Shown: positions 32,501 to 46,305 of the stretch, piece after piece
How positions within the stretch are numbered: position 1 is the stretch's first letter
How the letters are laid out: every line of letters begins with the position of its first letter
Assembly (NCBI GenBank): GCA_036346205.1
Contig: JARFJB010000664.1
Coordinates: forward strand, 3,347,501 to 3,411,500
Reading direction: 5' to 3'
Length of the DNA stretch: 64,000 bases
From: Vesta saturnalis
Lineage: Eukaryota > Arthropoda > Insecta > Coleoptera > Lampyridae
The notes under the pieces: generated by a model
The model's database searches: none
Seen by the model: only the letters and a program-made list of their open reading frames with translations
What the model was told of the DNA's origin: nothing
Program-made: the position numbers and the translations under genes

Positions 32501-35500
32501 ATTATGAATTGGAAAATGGCAATCAGTCGTCGACATCGTGTTAATTAATGTGTTTACAAACATTTTAAAATTTTACTATCTTGGATTTTTGTGGGACACC
32601 TTGGCAGCCATTTTTTACATGCCCACGTGAGGATCGTATTTTGACCTATTTTGTAAAGCTAATAAACAATTGTATTATTTCTGATATTAAAGAATCTAAT
32701 CAAGATAAAGATAACGTATACAATTGATTTTAAAGTACGCTGTTAAATTCTATATAATAATAATATAACAGATAATGGGCATTGCGTAATCAGTTAATTA
32801 ACTGGTTATACAAATGTGAATGTACGATTTCGCAATTGGACGTAAACAATAATAATAAACACTGCATATTTTACATACATGTATATATCGGGGCTTTTAG
32901 ATATCGCAGACTAGATTATTAGAGAGATGCAATGCAATTACGAAGCTGTATAATTAAATTAAATTACTAACTCAGAATAAAAATGTTTATCACACGCTTC
33001 GTGTAAACCGTCAACAGCCAAAACCAAATATATATTTGCGCAAACAGGTTATTTAATATTGTGATGTATGCAGAGAATTGCCTGTGTCCTTTTCTTTAAG
33101 CTAGATTTCACCTCTATATTATTTTACATACATAAAAGTTCTGGCTCATCAGAAATACCTGTCAAAAAAAAAGAGGCTTTAGATTTTATAATCAGGTTAA
33201 GCATGCATGCTGGCCGCTTATTACAGTACTATTTTTAAATTTTGGGGGTTTACCGATAATGGGGTTGTCACACCATCACATAAGCCTATTTTACATACAA
33301 GCTCTGCCTTAGAAATACCCCTGTCAAAATGGAACTTAGATTTATAAACAGACCCCTAGGGAGGATATTAGAGCGCGGTTACAGAAACAAGGAGCGTCCA
33401 CTATACATAAACCTGTAGTGAGAAATTTACTCGAAATCGGTACATTGTGGGTAACATTTTTTTTTTTTTTGAGTTATGACAGGCGGGGTCTTTTCGATAT
33501 GAGAAATCTAAGCAAATATAACGACGGGTATAATTATATACTGACAGTTATCGACGTATTTAGCAAGATGGCGTGGACACGATCTCTGAAGCTGAAAAAC
33601 TACATGTCCTATAATCGACGTATTTTCGGTTATTTTTCAAAGATGCGAAACGATATCTCAAAGTATACAGACCGATAAGGGCAAGGACTTTATTGCGAAA
33701 GTGTCCAGCAATTCTTTAACAAACCTCAAATCTAATCATATAGTCAAAATTTAACTTTTATATAGGTAAGATTCGCACTAAGGGGGTACAGTTAATGCGA
33801 AAGTCAATAACCTTTACACATTATCTCTCTCAAGGCTTTATTTGCAGTAAAACCTACCATGCACCGTTTAGGTAACTGACCAGGAAGACATTATCCAATG
33901 ATTTTCGCTGTATGCCCACAGGTATAGTTAGCACTTTTACTTCGGTCCATGTAACAGAGTATTTTGCTGCAGTTGTTTCTAAGGCTTTAGCTCGCGCAAT
34001 TAGAATGGTGGGATTGATTCGCATACGTCTCACCAGTAAACGAGCGTCCATAATTCGCGTCTTGTAATTTAAACCATGCGCCGCCATCAGACCAATGGTA
34101 TCTCTGGATCGTACAAATTTAGCCTTTAACTCAACACCACTTATGAGAAACTTTTCCTTATTAAATAAAGCCTAGTGCACGTGACCAATCATCTCAATCT
34201 GTTTGCTGGTAGCTGCAAGTACTTTACGTTTCGAGAAACCGTTATTTGCATGGCTCATATAGGTAAAATTTCGCGACGCGAGGCTTTCGGCGAATACTGT
34301 TTCGACGATCCCCTCCCCCCCACTTCGTGGGCCTTCGTGTATTGTCGTGGTACCCTTGGCGGAAAATTTGAATTTGTATTATAATAAGGGACCTAATGCT
34401 AACTTGTAAGACAGGTGTAGGGTTACGCAACTTACTCTGGGGGCGTTGCCCTTTGTCGAGGCCTCATTGGCGGAAAATTTTTATTTGTATTTTCGTTTAA
34501 GTCTCTGCAGGTTATGGCTGTAAATATGAATTTGTAAACACTTAAATACAAATCGAAATTGAAATTTCCCGCCAAGAGACCAGGGGCTAAGACTCGAAGG
34601 CAAGTTGCGAAGCCCTATGTCTGTCTTATAAGTTAGCATTATACCCCTTATTATAATACAAATTCATATCTCCAGCCATAACCTGCAGATACTTAAATGC
34701 AAATACAAATTAAAATTTTCCGCCAATGGGACCTCGACATTTGGCAAAGCCCCGAGAGCAAGTTGCGCAACCCTACACCTGTCTTACAAGTTACCATTAG
34801 GCCCCTTATTATAATACAAATTCAAATTTTCCGCCAAGGTTTATGTATAGTGCACACTACTTGTTTCTGTAACCGCGCTCTAATATTCTCCCTATGGGCC
34901 TGTTTATAAATCTAAGTTCCTTTTTGACAGGGGTATTTCTGATAAGGCAGAGCTTGTATATAAAATAGGCTTATGTGACGGTATGACAACCCATTATCGG
35001 TAAACCTCGAAAATTTAAAAATAGTACTCTAATAAGCGGTCAGCATGCATGCTTAACCGGATTATAAAATTTAAAGCCGTTTTTTTTTTGACAGAGGTAT
35101 TTCTGATGAGACAAAACTTTTATGTATGTAAAATAATATAGAGGTGAAATCTAGTTTAAAGAAGAGGACACAAGTAATTCGCTGCATACATCACAATATT
35201 AAATAACCTGTTTGCGCAAATAGATATTTGGTTTTGTCTGTTGACGGTTTACACGAATAGTGTGATAGACATTTTTATTCTGAGTTAGTAATTTAATTTA
35301 ATTATACAGCTTCGTAATTGCGTTGCATCTATCTAATAATTTAGTCTGTGATATCTAAAAGCCCCGATATATACATGTACGTAAAATATGCACAGTATTT
35401 ATTATTATTGTTTACGTCCAATTGCGAAATCGTACATTCACTTTCGTATAACAAGTTAATTAACTGATTAGCAGTACCCATTAACTGTTTTATTACCATT

Positions 35501-38500
35501 ATATAGAATTTAACAGCATACTTTAAAATCAATTGTATATGTTATCTTTATCTTGATTAGATTCTTTAATATCAGAAATAATCCAATTGTTTATTAGCGT
35601 TACAAAATAGGCCAAAATACGATCCTCACGTGGGCATATAAAAAAATGGCTGCCAAGGTGTTCCACAAAAATCCAAGATAGTAAAATTTTAAAATGTTTG
35701 TAAACACATTAATTAACACGATGTCGACGACTGATTGCCACTTTCCAATTCATAATGAAGTTGTATAACTGTTTAATAATAAACACATATTAAGAAGCCC
35801 GCGAACAGATTTCCGTCTTACAAGACTAGGACCCCTTATTAGAATACAACCCACAATGCATAAATAAATTAGGTCACAATCTGTAGATGGGATTAAAAAA
35901 AATGTAATAATAATCATGCGATCCCCTTTGATAACAACAACCCTAATTAATAACAGATTAAATATGTTTATTCTCAGAACACTGCATCCGCACGCATTTA
36001 CCTACCCTCCAGGCGCTGAACTTTAAAAAATTTCTTAATACAGCCAAAAGGGTCCTAATTAGGGTGAAAATTCCATCAAGGGGTTGAAAAAGCCCTCCGA
36101 GAAACCATAAAAAAGTTTCTTAATACAACGTAAAGGACTCTAGGGTGAAAATCAAGGGTTGAAAATGCCCTCCGAAAAGACGATCCCCACGTGGGCATAT
36201 AAAAAAGTGAACGGCGAGGTGTCCCACAAAATCCAAGATGGCGGCGCAAGTTTCTGGATACTACTTTTCCCTTTTACTTCAATGCAATTTTTTTTTTGAG
36301 CATATTTGATAGCGGATTGTTGATTTTTGAAGAATAATTATATTGAAGTGCAGATTTATTAAGAAAATAACGCAACGTAAATTATGAATTGAGACGGTCA
36401 TTGACCGAACAGCTGATTGATTTTGCGAAAAGTTGCAAATATTTTTGAAGAATTTTTATAGGTATCGACCTACCGATTGGAGATATCATTCATGGGGTTG
36501 AATTGCCACAAGGTAAGCATTTGTTATTTGTGTGAACATGAGCTGTATTTTTCTCGAATTTAGGTAAACTGCCCGATATCGACGTTTATTAAATTTTAGG
36601 TTTCTATAAATTTTCAATCAGGCTTAATTTTGTTGTAGGGGCGTATTTTTGTGTTTTAAATTGTAGAGTTAATTATCGTATTTTCATTTGTTTTTAGTTA
36701 TTTGAAATAATAATTTTAGCGTTGAATTTATCGAAATGTTTAATGAGTTTTAGGTTTTATTTTCGCAATTTTGCGGCTTTTACATAAAGCTTAGAATTTT
36801 ATTGGAATTTAGGTGATCTTCGCGTAAAGATTTTTGAAATAGAATTTTTAGGAGTAAAGTAGTTTATTTTTGTTTGAACGTTTTGGTTTCCTGTTAGACC
36901 AATCTAAGATCTGTTCATGACGTTTTCTTGCTATAAATGTTTTTGACATTTTTACCCGATTTTGACGAGTGTCCCTTTTACAGAAATAAGTAAGAACCCC
37001 GCCGACACCACTGAGCTATGCCGTGGATCAAATTGCCTTTACTGGCTGGATGCTCTAGTGAGTATTTAGCCTGTAACACCCTTCGGTACTTAATTGTAAC
37101 AATACAATATCTGATGCACTTATCAAGCCACCCTTGTTAACATAAATGTTAAATTGCTTATAAGACTCCAAATCTGCACTATAGCTATGGTCTTGTTTTG
37201 AAGTTGTGTTAAACAATATATTAATACATAAATCACAATTTATGGAGTTTACTAACTTGCACGCCACAAAACCTGATATATAATATAATATGTATTTAAA
37301 TTTACATCTGTATCTATTAAAAAAATCGAAAATGGTATGATTGTCAATTATTCATCTTTTATCTGAACGAAAGTCCATAATAGGGCTACATAAGCTGCCA
37401 AAGTCAATTCAATTGGCATTAACACTCAACTTTATAACAGTTACCTTTGTGACCATCTTAATTGTTGGGAATTGGGATTATTATTCCACCCACCCTAGGA
37501 TCTAATGCCCGAGAAAAATAACTCCAAATGATCTTGTGAACACTTGTAAGTGAGTAAATATTGTATTGTTTGGGAGATTGAATCAGTCTTAAGCTAGACC
37601 CAATGTACTTTGAATTGTTAAAATGAAGCCTAGTGCAAATGTTTTTTTTTGTTATGTTGCAGCAATGGTACCTCGTCAATTGTCAAACTTTTCAAATACT
37701 TTGTAGTTTTTTCAAATACTTTACTAACGTAATTCAGAGTTTTTGGTCTTATTGGCGATTTTTTTAAAATTGATTAACGTAAATGTTGAAATACATCAAT
37801 GATTTATATCACTTAATTTTTTGCACTTAAAACCCGATAGTCATACTCTATATCAGTTTCCCAAAGTGTGGGTCGCGGCCCCCTGGGGAGGGGGGGTCCA
37901 AAATAAGACAAAAACATCACTTGGTTAAATCATGTATTTTTATTCCGTAAAAATAAAAGAGAAAAATTAAATTAAATATTGTAATGTTAATGAGACCCAT
38001 GCGCCTGTTTTTTTGAAACTAGTCTTTCAAATCTAGGCTGTGTATATGAGACACGCACAATTATATCGTTTTCAAATACCAGACGATTTCTCACTTTTGT
38101 TTTTTTAGACAAGAAACTTAACTCACATAAATATGATGTTGCAAATGGAACGAAACATTGTACAGCTTCTTTTCTCCAACTGAGGGTATTCCTGCATCCT
38201 TTTGATCCAAAATTCGTCCGGATTCTGGGAAAAAAATTGGAGCTTCAACATTCCATCACTTGATATTCCAATAAGTTTTTCTTTCATGTTTATTGGTATT
38301 TTAACATGTTGAAAGGAATCGGCTAAAAACGGATTCAATATCAGGAGCACTGTAATTGGATAATCCCATAATTTCCTCAATGCACTAAAATGAATCGAGC
38401 TGCTTTTTGGCCAAGTCACGTCGACCATAAATCGATTTTTCTTATAAACCTCTTAATTTTATCTGTGGCTGTAATTATATTAATGCCGTGACCTTGCAAG

Positions 38501-41500
38501 TTACTGATCAAAATATTTAATTGTTCGAAAATATTAGCAAGGAAACCTATTTTTCAGAAGCCAAGTAGGATCGGAAAATTGATTTTCATATGGGGACTTC
38601 TCATCTTTCAACTACGTTAAAAGTTCTGCTCTTAAGTGAAATACTCTTTTTAAGACATTGCCCCTTACTTCGGTGTGATGAAGAAGATTTTCAAATAAAG
38701 CACCCATGTCTTCGCAGTTTTTTCGAAATATACGGGTCTGCAACGCTTTTCCTTTAATAGAATTTACAACTTTAATGATGGTTTTCATAACACAGTTCAT
38801 TTCAAGAGATAAAGCTTTTGACGCAAGAGCTTCTCGATATAAAAAAAAGAAAATCTCCATGTGGCATTAGGTATTATTTTTTGTAATCTGACAAGACCAG
38901 GTTGATGGCCTGTCATAGCTTCAGCGCCATCTGTGCTTATAGCAATACATTATCCCCAGTCAATATCATATTTACTTGTGCGTTTCACATAAGTATCGAA
39001 TAAACATTCTTCAGTGGTATTGGTCTCCAATGGGGAACAAAATAAAATATCTTCTTGAATGCCATTATTTGGATCATATCTTACAAACGTAATAAAAATA
39101 TAAACAGGGTTTTTCTAAATTTATGCAAAAAATTCAGCAGATGATTGCCCGTAAGAAATTATGATGGGTCTTTCCTATAACAAAATTTCCTCAACCCACC
39201 CCCTTCCGAGATATCGCCCCTAAAAGGTGGAGAGTAAAATTGAGTTTTTGTTATGCAATAGTAGGCTGGTGTTACTTTGGCAATTATAATGTAACAGGAA
39301 TGTTGAAAAAATACCGGTGGTTAGCCCATTGCGAGTACACGAAAATTACAAAATTTCAAGTTTCCATCTTTACTTAAATTTAAAAAAAAAAAAAAAAAAA
39401 CTCAATTTTACTCACCAGCTTTTAAGGGTGATATCTCAGAAGAGGTTGGACTGAGGAAATTTTGTTATAGGAAAGACCCATCATAATTTCATACGGGCAA
39501 TCACCTCCTAAACTTTGTGGCATGGATTTAGAAACACCATGTATGTGTGGATTCGTCCATTTGAAGAGAGAAGTACGTGCATTTATTAATATTTTCCACA
39601 ATTTGCGCTTGAATATTTTCTACCATATCAATAATTCTTCTTTGGATAGTATTATTTGACAGAAGTATTGTTTTTAACGTTGTAGCCTTTTTTTCATCAA
39701 ACATTATATGTACCATTTCAACAGCTGCTGGAAAAATCAAATTTTTGGCAATTGTGTGCGGGTTTTGGCAACGCGATAAGCAACGTTATAACTTGCTAAT
39801 AATGCTTTGTCATTAGTAGTGGTTGCCAATGAAAAGTTATCTTGTTTGTGAAGGATCTTCAGCTTTCTTTCAAAGAATTCTACGGGTTTCCCGTTTTTAT
39901 CTGGATATTTGCTATATAAATGTCGAAGTAACTTTGATGGCTTCATGCTTTCGTTTGACAAGACTTCTCCACAAATAATATATTATGGTTTATTGGAAAT
40001 AACGGTAAAACCATATTTAAGATATTCGTCACTGTAAAAGCTGTTTTTCTTTTTATTACTGCTACTTTCAGACATAGATGGTTCTACACTTATTTTTAAA
40101 AACTTATCCATAATTTGTAATTTACGTAGACGTAATAGTATATAACATTACTAGCACGGTAAAAAGGTTTGACTGGTAGACAGAAGGATATAACTGGCGA
40201 ACCGAAGGCGAACCAGTTACCTTGTGGAGCCATTAAAACCCGTTACCTTGCGTGTATTGTTATATAATTTATTTGTTACTCATTTATGATGCAAATAGAA
40301 CACAATTTTCGAATGTAAATAATGCTACTAATTTGTAAAACTGGCAGTTAACTTGCAACAATGTCTCGTTACCTTGTAAATCTATATTCTGACAACGGCA
40401 CTTATTGTTTATTTTACTGTTTATTTTTTTGTTAATACAATGTGAACAAGGTACGGTAAAAAATCATCTTTCGTCTCTAACCTGTAAATCTTTAACTATA
40501 GTAGCGCAAGGGAGAGGAGTTTCATGGCGGACTCGAGAATGGGGATATAATTATTACTGTGAAATGCATCTGTTTCCCTTTAACTTAGTGCGAATTTCCT
40601 ACTTAAAGAAAGACGGGTTATATAATATACGTCTGCTATATATTTTAAATGCAGGACTTAAAAACGTATGTAGATTCTAAAGTCAAAGCGCATGCCGCTG
40701 TCAGATGTCTTAATGGCTAATTAACCTAACATTATTCTTCGTAATTCGTTTCGTATAATCGCATCGTGTTTGATAGCGCGGCTTAAATTTGAAAATAACC
40801 TAGAAACATTGACGATGTTTTGTTGGTATTCAAAATTACTAACTATATGAACCAATAACGACATACGTTTTTAAAATCTTGAACAATGCTTTACTAAAAG
40901 ATTAGTTATAAGACACATCTCGCCGGCCCGACCATAGTAGCTAGCTTGTTAAGATTGACTTTCAACGTCAATAAGCTCACTTGATAAATTGACGTTTACA
41001 AATGAGTAACAAATAAATAAGTAAACGGGAATACAGAAGTCGTAAAATATTTACTCAATACCGCATTCGCCACAACGCGCTGTTTGAAACTGAGGTCTCG
41101 TTCACAGAACACGTGTTCTGTGGTCTCGTTGCACATCGCCGCTTATATAAAGCCAAAACGAGGCTACGAGAACGTTCCGGAGTGCCATCTAGTATCGAAT
41201 TAAGACGTAGCGCTTTCGCGAATATTATGAAAAAGTATTGTGATGTAGACAAACAAAGATGTCGCGGTGTACAATGTGCAGTGGACTTTTTATTATTTAT
41301 TTTTATTGTAAATGTTCATCTGGCAGAAGTACTACTTGTTACTAGTGGGACAGATCGCAATTATTAAAATAATTATTGAACTTTTTAAATGTATTTAATT
41401 TAAACTTAAACCGTAAGGTAAAATAAAATTTGAGAAACCATCAGTTACTTGTAAATTAGGCACGCTATTTTTGTCGCTATTTTGGTTTGGGTGATGAGTA

Positions 41501-43918
41501 GGGGAAAGTAGGGGGTCGTGAATAATTTTTATAACAAGAAGGGGTCGCGCTTTAGATAAGTTTGGGAAACACTGCTCTATATAAATAGAATAATGAAACA
41601 TAAAAAAATGAAAACATTCATTTATTTTAAACTACACTCGTGGACTAATTTAGAGGAACACCAAAACAATAAATAAAATAAGAAAATATTGTTATATGAT
41701 TAATATTTTAATTTACATAAATATATTTTACGAGATATCTTGATTTACGTCCGATAGTTTTTCCTTTTTTTATCGTAACGTAACAATTGTCATCCTAAAT
41801 TTAAAGCAATTTGTAAAACCAAACATATCAATCAAAAACAAAATTAACATAATCACGCAAATACCAACGAATGTGTATTGTTTGGCACATGGGAAAAAGA
41901 TGTCAATATCGTGTATTGTCTCCTCTTGCCCTTAACACTGCTTGCAGCCTCTTATGCATTCCTCTATTCTACTTATCAATATACACTTGGGAAATTAGAT
42001 CCCATTCCTCCAATAGCGCGTTTATAACTTCTAGGTTCTGACGTGCTTTAATTGTCTTCCAAGCCTGTCCCAAACATGTTCTATTGAGTTTATGTCCGGT
42101 GACCTCGCTGTCCATTCCAGGGTGTTCAAATGATGCTCTTGCAAATACTGAGTAACGATTCCTGCAATGTGGTGTCTCGCATTATCATGCATCAAAATAA
42201 AGTTGTCACCAAAATATGGTGCGAAAGGCATAGCAAGGGCTTCTAAAATGTCTGTCACATATCTTACAACTGTTAAGGATCCGCCTTCGCCAATGTGAAG
42301 TTCTGTCCGCGCTTCTAAACAAATACCACCCCATACCATCAACGATGCTCCTCCATAAGGAACTCTTTCGACAATGTTACATTGGGCATATATTTCACTT
42401 GATGGTCACTACATTCTTACTCTTCCATCATCAGGCCAGAGACAAAATCTGGACTCATGAGTGAAGAGCACCTGACTCCAATTCCTTATAGACCGACCGC
42501 GTTGATTTCGAGCAAAAGCCTTACGAGTTACTCTGTGTTGCCTGGTTAACAACGGACCTTTGTCAGTTATACGTGAAACCATTCCTGATTCTCTGATCCT
42601 TCGTTTTACCGTTTTTGTGCTTATATTCGCCTGACGTATTTGTTGAAAGCTGCCCCTGATCTCTGAAGCAGTGTCTGCCCTATTCCTGAGCGCGTAGCTA
42701 CCGATAAATCCGTCGTCTCCATTTTTTGTTGCTCTTTTTCGACCGTGTCCACAACGTCTTTTGTATTTTCAGTCACTGATTTTGAAACATTCAGTATTTC
42801 GGCCACCACTCGATAACTATATCCACTATCGATCAGAGTGACAGAAACCTCAACTTCAGTAAGATCGCGCATCTGGACTTAAAATTGCTTATTGAGAGTA
42901 AACATTGACATTAACAACAATTATTGCGAAGAAAAATTAATGTCATAAGAACCTTTAACACGTCAATCTCACAAAACGATCGGAATACAGATCATACACA
43001 GATAAACAAACGATTGTGTGTGAAAATGTCAAAAATACACTGCACCTTGATTAAATATAAAAGATCAACGAATGCGTTGCAAAAAAATTTAAGCTGTTGC
43101 CGTTATAAGATTACCAGTGTTTTCTTCTGCGTTCCCCTAAATTTGTCCATGAGTGTATATATAAAATAAAACAACATTATTATAAACTAAATTATTACAT
43201 AATCTAGAAGTAACAAGTCCAGACGTGAGAAAGTATTCCATATGATCTCAATAGAGTTAAGAACATGTGTTAATAGATATTCTTGGTAAACATCAGTAAA
43301 AGGAGACCATTTGTAAAATGGAAGAGCAATAATAGAGTTATTCATTCCTTCAAACAAATTAAGTTTTGCAACATGTGTTAGGTGCTGTACTTTCCATTAA
43401 ATTTTATTTAAGTTTGCATTGCTTCTAGATCGAACTAAAATCAAAGCTTATTGCATATTCATAGTTATCATAATCCTCACACACATGTATATAAACAAGG
43501 TAGCCTTTTTTTTGTAAAATGAGTTGTATAGAGGGGTACTGCATATTTAGAAGAGTGTGTATCTAGTAAAATAATTAAGGAATTGACTCTGGATTTATAA
43601 GTGTTTGAAATGAATATGCTATATATGTTAGTTCTGTATTATAAGTGTTTTGTAACTGTGGTTTCCTATTAGTGGAGTTGATCGGCCTATTTCCACAGTT
43701 TATGCTTTTAGAGCGCGACTTTTCGGAAGCGACTCTGCTTCCGTCATCAGGCTTAGTCCTGACAAGGACTGTTTTCGCACTTGAGTCGAATACATATGTT
43801 ATATATAATTTTTTCCCAAGCACTTGACTACTCTCAGATTCGAACTTGGTACCTTTCACTTACTAGTCTGACACCTTTACCGCTGAGCCACTGAGTAATC
43901 CAATATATATTTTTAGAA

Positions 43919-43978
<60 letters not shown>

Positions 43979-46259
43979 TTCGTGGTTGCGCAGAAGTTTA
44001 TTGCGCATGTTGCGCCGTAACTTCTTGCGCAGGTGTATTGCGCTTAAGCTCTTCGCGCATTATTGGAATCCATATGGGTTTCATTTCTACACTAGCTTGG
44101 CTTATTGGGTTTTCTTCTAGTGCGATGTATGTGGCTTCTTTGAGTTTCCGACGAGTTGTGTTCTCGTCCTTTGCCACTATCTGTATGTTATCCCATTGGA
44201 TGCGGTGGTCTTCGTTCCAGACATGTTCGGCGATTCTTGATTTTTCTGTTTCGCCCTTGCGGACGTTGTTCTTGTGTTCCTGCGTTCTCACTTTGAGACC
44301 AATTGTGAGCTCGAGAAATTCACCTTGTCACCCATTAGCACACTATCTGCTAGATATCATCACACCCTTATCGTGAAAAACCGAGTCTATGGTCAAAAAT
44401 ACGCAGCACTTCGTGGAAACCATCAGAAACTTCCAACCAAACCACGAAGAAATACTGGTAACCTTCGACATTGTGAGTCTATTCACAAATGTGCCTACCG
44501 ATAAGACACTATCATAAGAGACAAGCTGGAAAAAGATGAAACGTTAGACGAACGCACGCAACTCTAGGTAAACACAATAATGGAACTTCTGACAATATAC
44601 ATTAGAACTACATATTTCCAGGTAGAAGACCAATTTTACCAACAAGAGTTTGGAATGGCGATAGGTTCATAAAAGTCGATTTGATCGGCCTATTTGCACA
44701 GTTTTTGCTTTGATAGCGCAACGTTTCGGAAGCGGTTCTGCTTCCTTCATCAGGCTTATCCTGAGGACTGTGTTCACACTTTAGTCGAATTCATATGTTA
44801 TGATTTTTTCCCAAGCACTTTTGTGGTTGCGCAGTAATTCATTACGCATGTTGCGCTGTAACCTATTGCGCAGGTGTACTGCGCTTAAGCTCTTCGTTTA
44901 TTATTGGAATCCATATGGGTTTCATTTCTACACTAGCTTGGCTTATTCGATTTTCTGCTAGTGCTATGTATGTGGCTTCCTTGAGTTATATTCTCGTCTT
45001 TTGCTACTATCTGTATGTTATCCCATTAAATGCGGTGATCTTCGTCTTCTTCAAGAATCGCCGAACATGTCTGGAAATGGTAAATCTTACACTGCGTATC
45101 TTAATACGGAGTTTGATAAAATATCTCTAATGCGCTCCTGCCAAAATTACTCTACTGTAGAATTAGTGATACCTCAAAGGAATTACTTCTTCTTATCTAA
45201 ATCTTGTCTAAATAATCGTAAACAAACTGTAAACTGCAAAGTGGTCCATAATAAAGTTTTATCGATAACTGACGAAATGGGCTTTTTACCCTATGGGGAT
45301 ACACAAGAAGAACTAGAACACAATAATTCAAGCAACATTGGTTCAGTAGAGGAATGGTTGAATATAACTAAATTAAGATTCAATGCAGACAAGGCACAAA
45401 TACTACCGTTTGCAACTAACACAACATCAAATCTGTCAATCAGTTTTCAGTGAATCGTTCACTGTTTCGGTGTTTTGGGCATATGCCCGCCCGTCTCTGT
45501 TATTACTCCTAAACAGCTCAAGATATCAAAATACGTTTTTTTTTTTGCATTAAGTTTGCTCCACATTACGCGAAAACCAATATAACATTTTATAATATCT
45601 TCTCGTAAAAGATAATTCCTCCTAGCACAGACTTCCACTCTGTACTAAAACATAGTGTAGAAAACACGAGTAAAAAATTTAAACATAAGGCCGTAGTTGC
45701 GCGCTCTTTGTGCACAGTTACGAACCAGAGTAAATGTCTAACTTTGCTTCCCAACTATGTCGCTTCCAAAACACTAACAAAACGTTCCCTTGTGGTTTCT
45801 AACCCAGACCATGTACAAAATCATTTTATAAACAAAAGTGAATAACATAATTTAAGTGTGTGTGTGTGCGCACAATACTTGTGCAGAGCTTTTCCCCATT
45901 ATGTGATGTATCATTGTTGATCCGTGTTGATACACCCATTTCGTTGTGAACGAGAAAACGGATTTTGTCGATGACCATGAGCTAAATTCTATCCATGAAT
46001 GTTAGCATTTGGGCCAAATATTGCTCACAATGTGTATTTATAGTCGAATGTCATTGGGTCACGGAAAAATTGATTGTCTCAATGGTCAAGAACTAAATTC
46101 TGTCAGTCATGAGTATTGCTTAGTATCTGGGCAGAATTTTGCCCAAAACTTATGTATGTACAGTTTGGTTTGGGGACACGGGAAATTTGATTCTCTCTAT
46201 GACTAACAGTTAAATTCTGTGCGCCATCAGTGTTGGTCAGCATTTAGTCGAGTATTGCC

Positions 46260-46305
<46 letters not shown>

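Larger units (their letters stand above)
32200..36265. mobile_element. Polinton 2, palindromic and internally deleted
   Basis: About 1.2-kb inverted arms (32,200-33,416 and 34,845-36,030) surround short remnants of a Polinton integrase and a minor-capsid-like protein. The right side extends to a Polinton terminus ('CACGTGGGCATATAAAAAAG', 'CCAAGATGGCGGCGCAAG', ending GGATACTACT at 36,265). The left arm lacks this last ~235 bp, so no target duplication can be checked. Almost all coding DNA is gone. Confidence 0.85.
37854..41574 (-). mobile_element. hAT transposon (ZBED5/SCAND3-like), 3,721 bp, inactive
   Basis: The termini CAGTTTCCCAAAGTGTGGGT (left) and, inverted, CAGTGTTTCCCAAACTTATC (right) are short hAT inverted repeats with GGGTCGC-type subterminal blocks. 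An exact 8-bp duplication CTCTATAT flanks it. The minus-strand transposase is in pieces from 39,961 to about 37,985 and is interrupted by a ~440-bp foldback element. DNA to the right of 40,130 is the element's non-coding side. Confidence 0.92.
42903..43975 (+). repeat. Left arm of a ~1.05-kb inverted duplication
   Basis: Complement of 46,262-47,306. The two arms are almost identical apart from (TA)n length and single indels (for example CCCC against CCC in the Tc1 terminus). It includes the right end of the Tc1 element, a unique ~480-bp part, a Penelope-type long-repeat part with a hammerhead-like motif, a tRNA-like sequence and (TA)n. Confidence 0.92.
43976..45060. mobile_element. Rearranged Penelope-like element
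   Basis: Contains, in order: a minus-strand GIY-YIG endonuclease tail (43,998-44,291), a plus-strand reverse-transcriptase piece (44,340-44,672), then a second minus-strand long-repeat/endonuclease copy (44,685-45,060). The opposite strands show internal inversion, a frequent outcome of Penelope retrotransposition. GCGCA-rich blocks 'GCGCATGTTGCGC' occur in both minus-strand copies. Confidence 0.8.

Noticed and set aside
40405..40680. 91-codon plus-strand frame inside the hAT
   Set aside because: No recognisable domain and it lies in the element's non-coding side.
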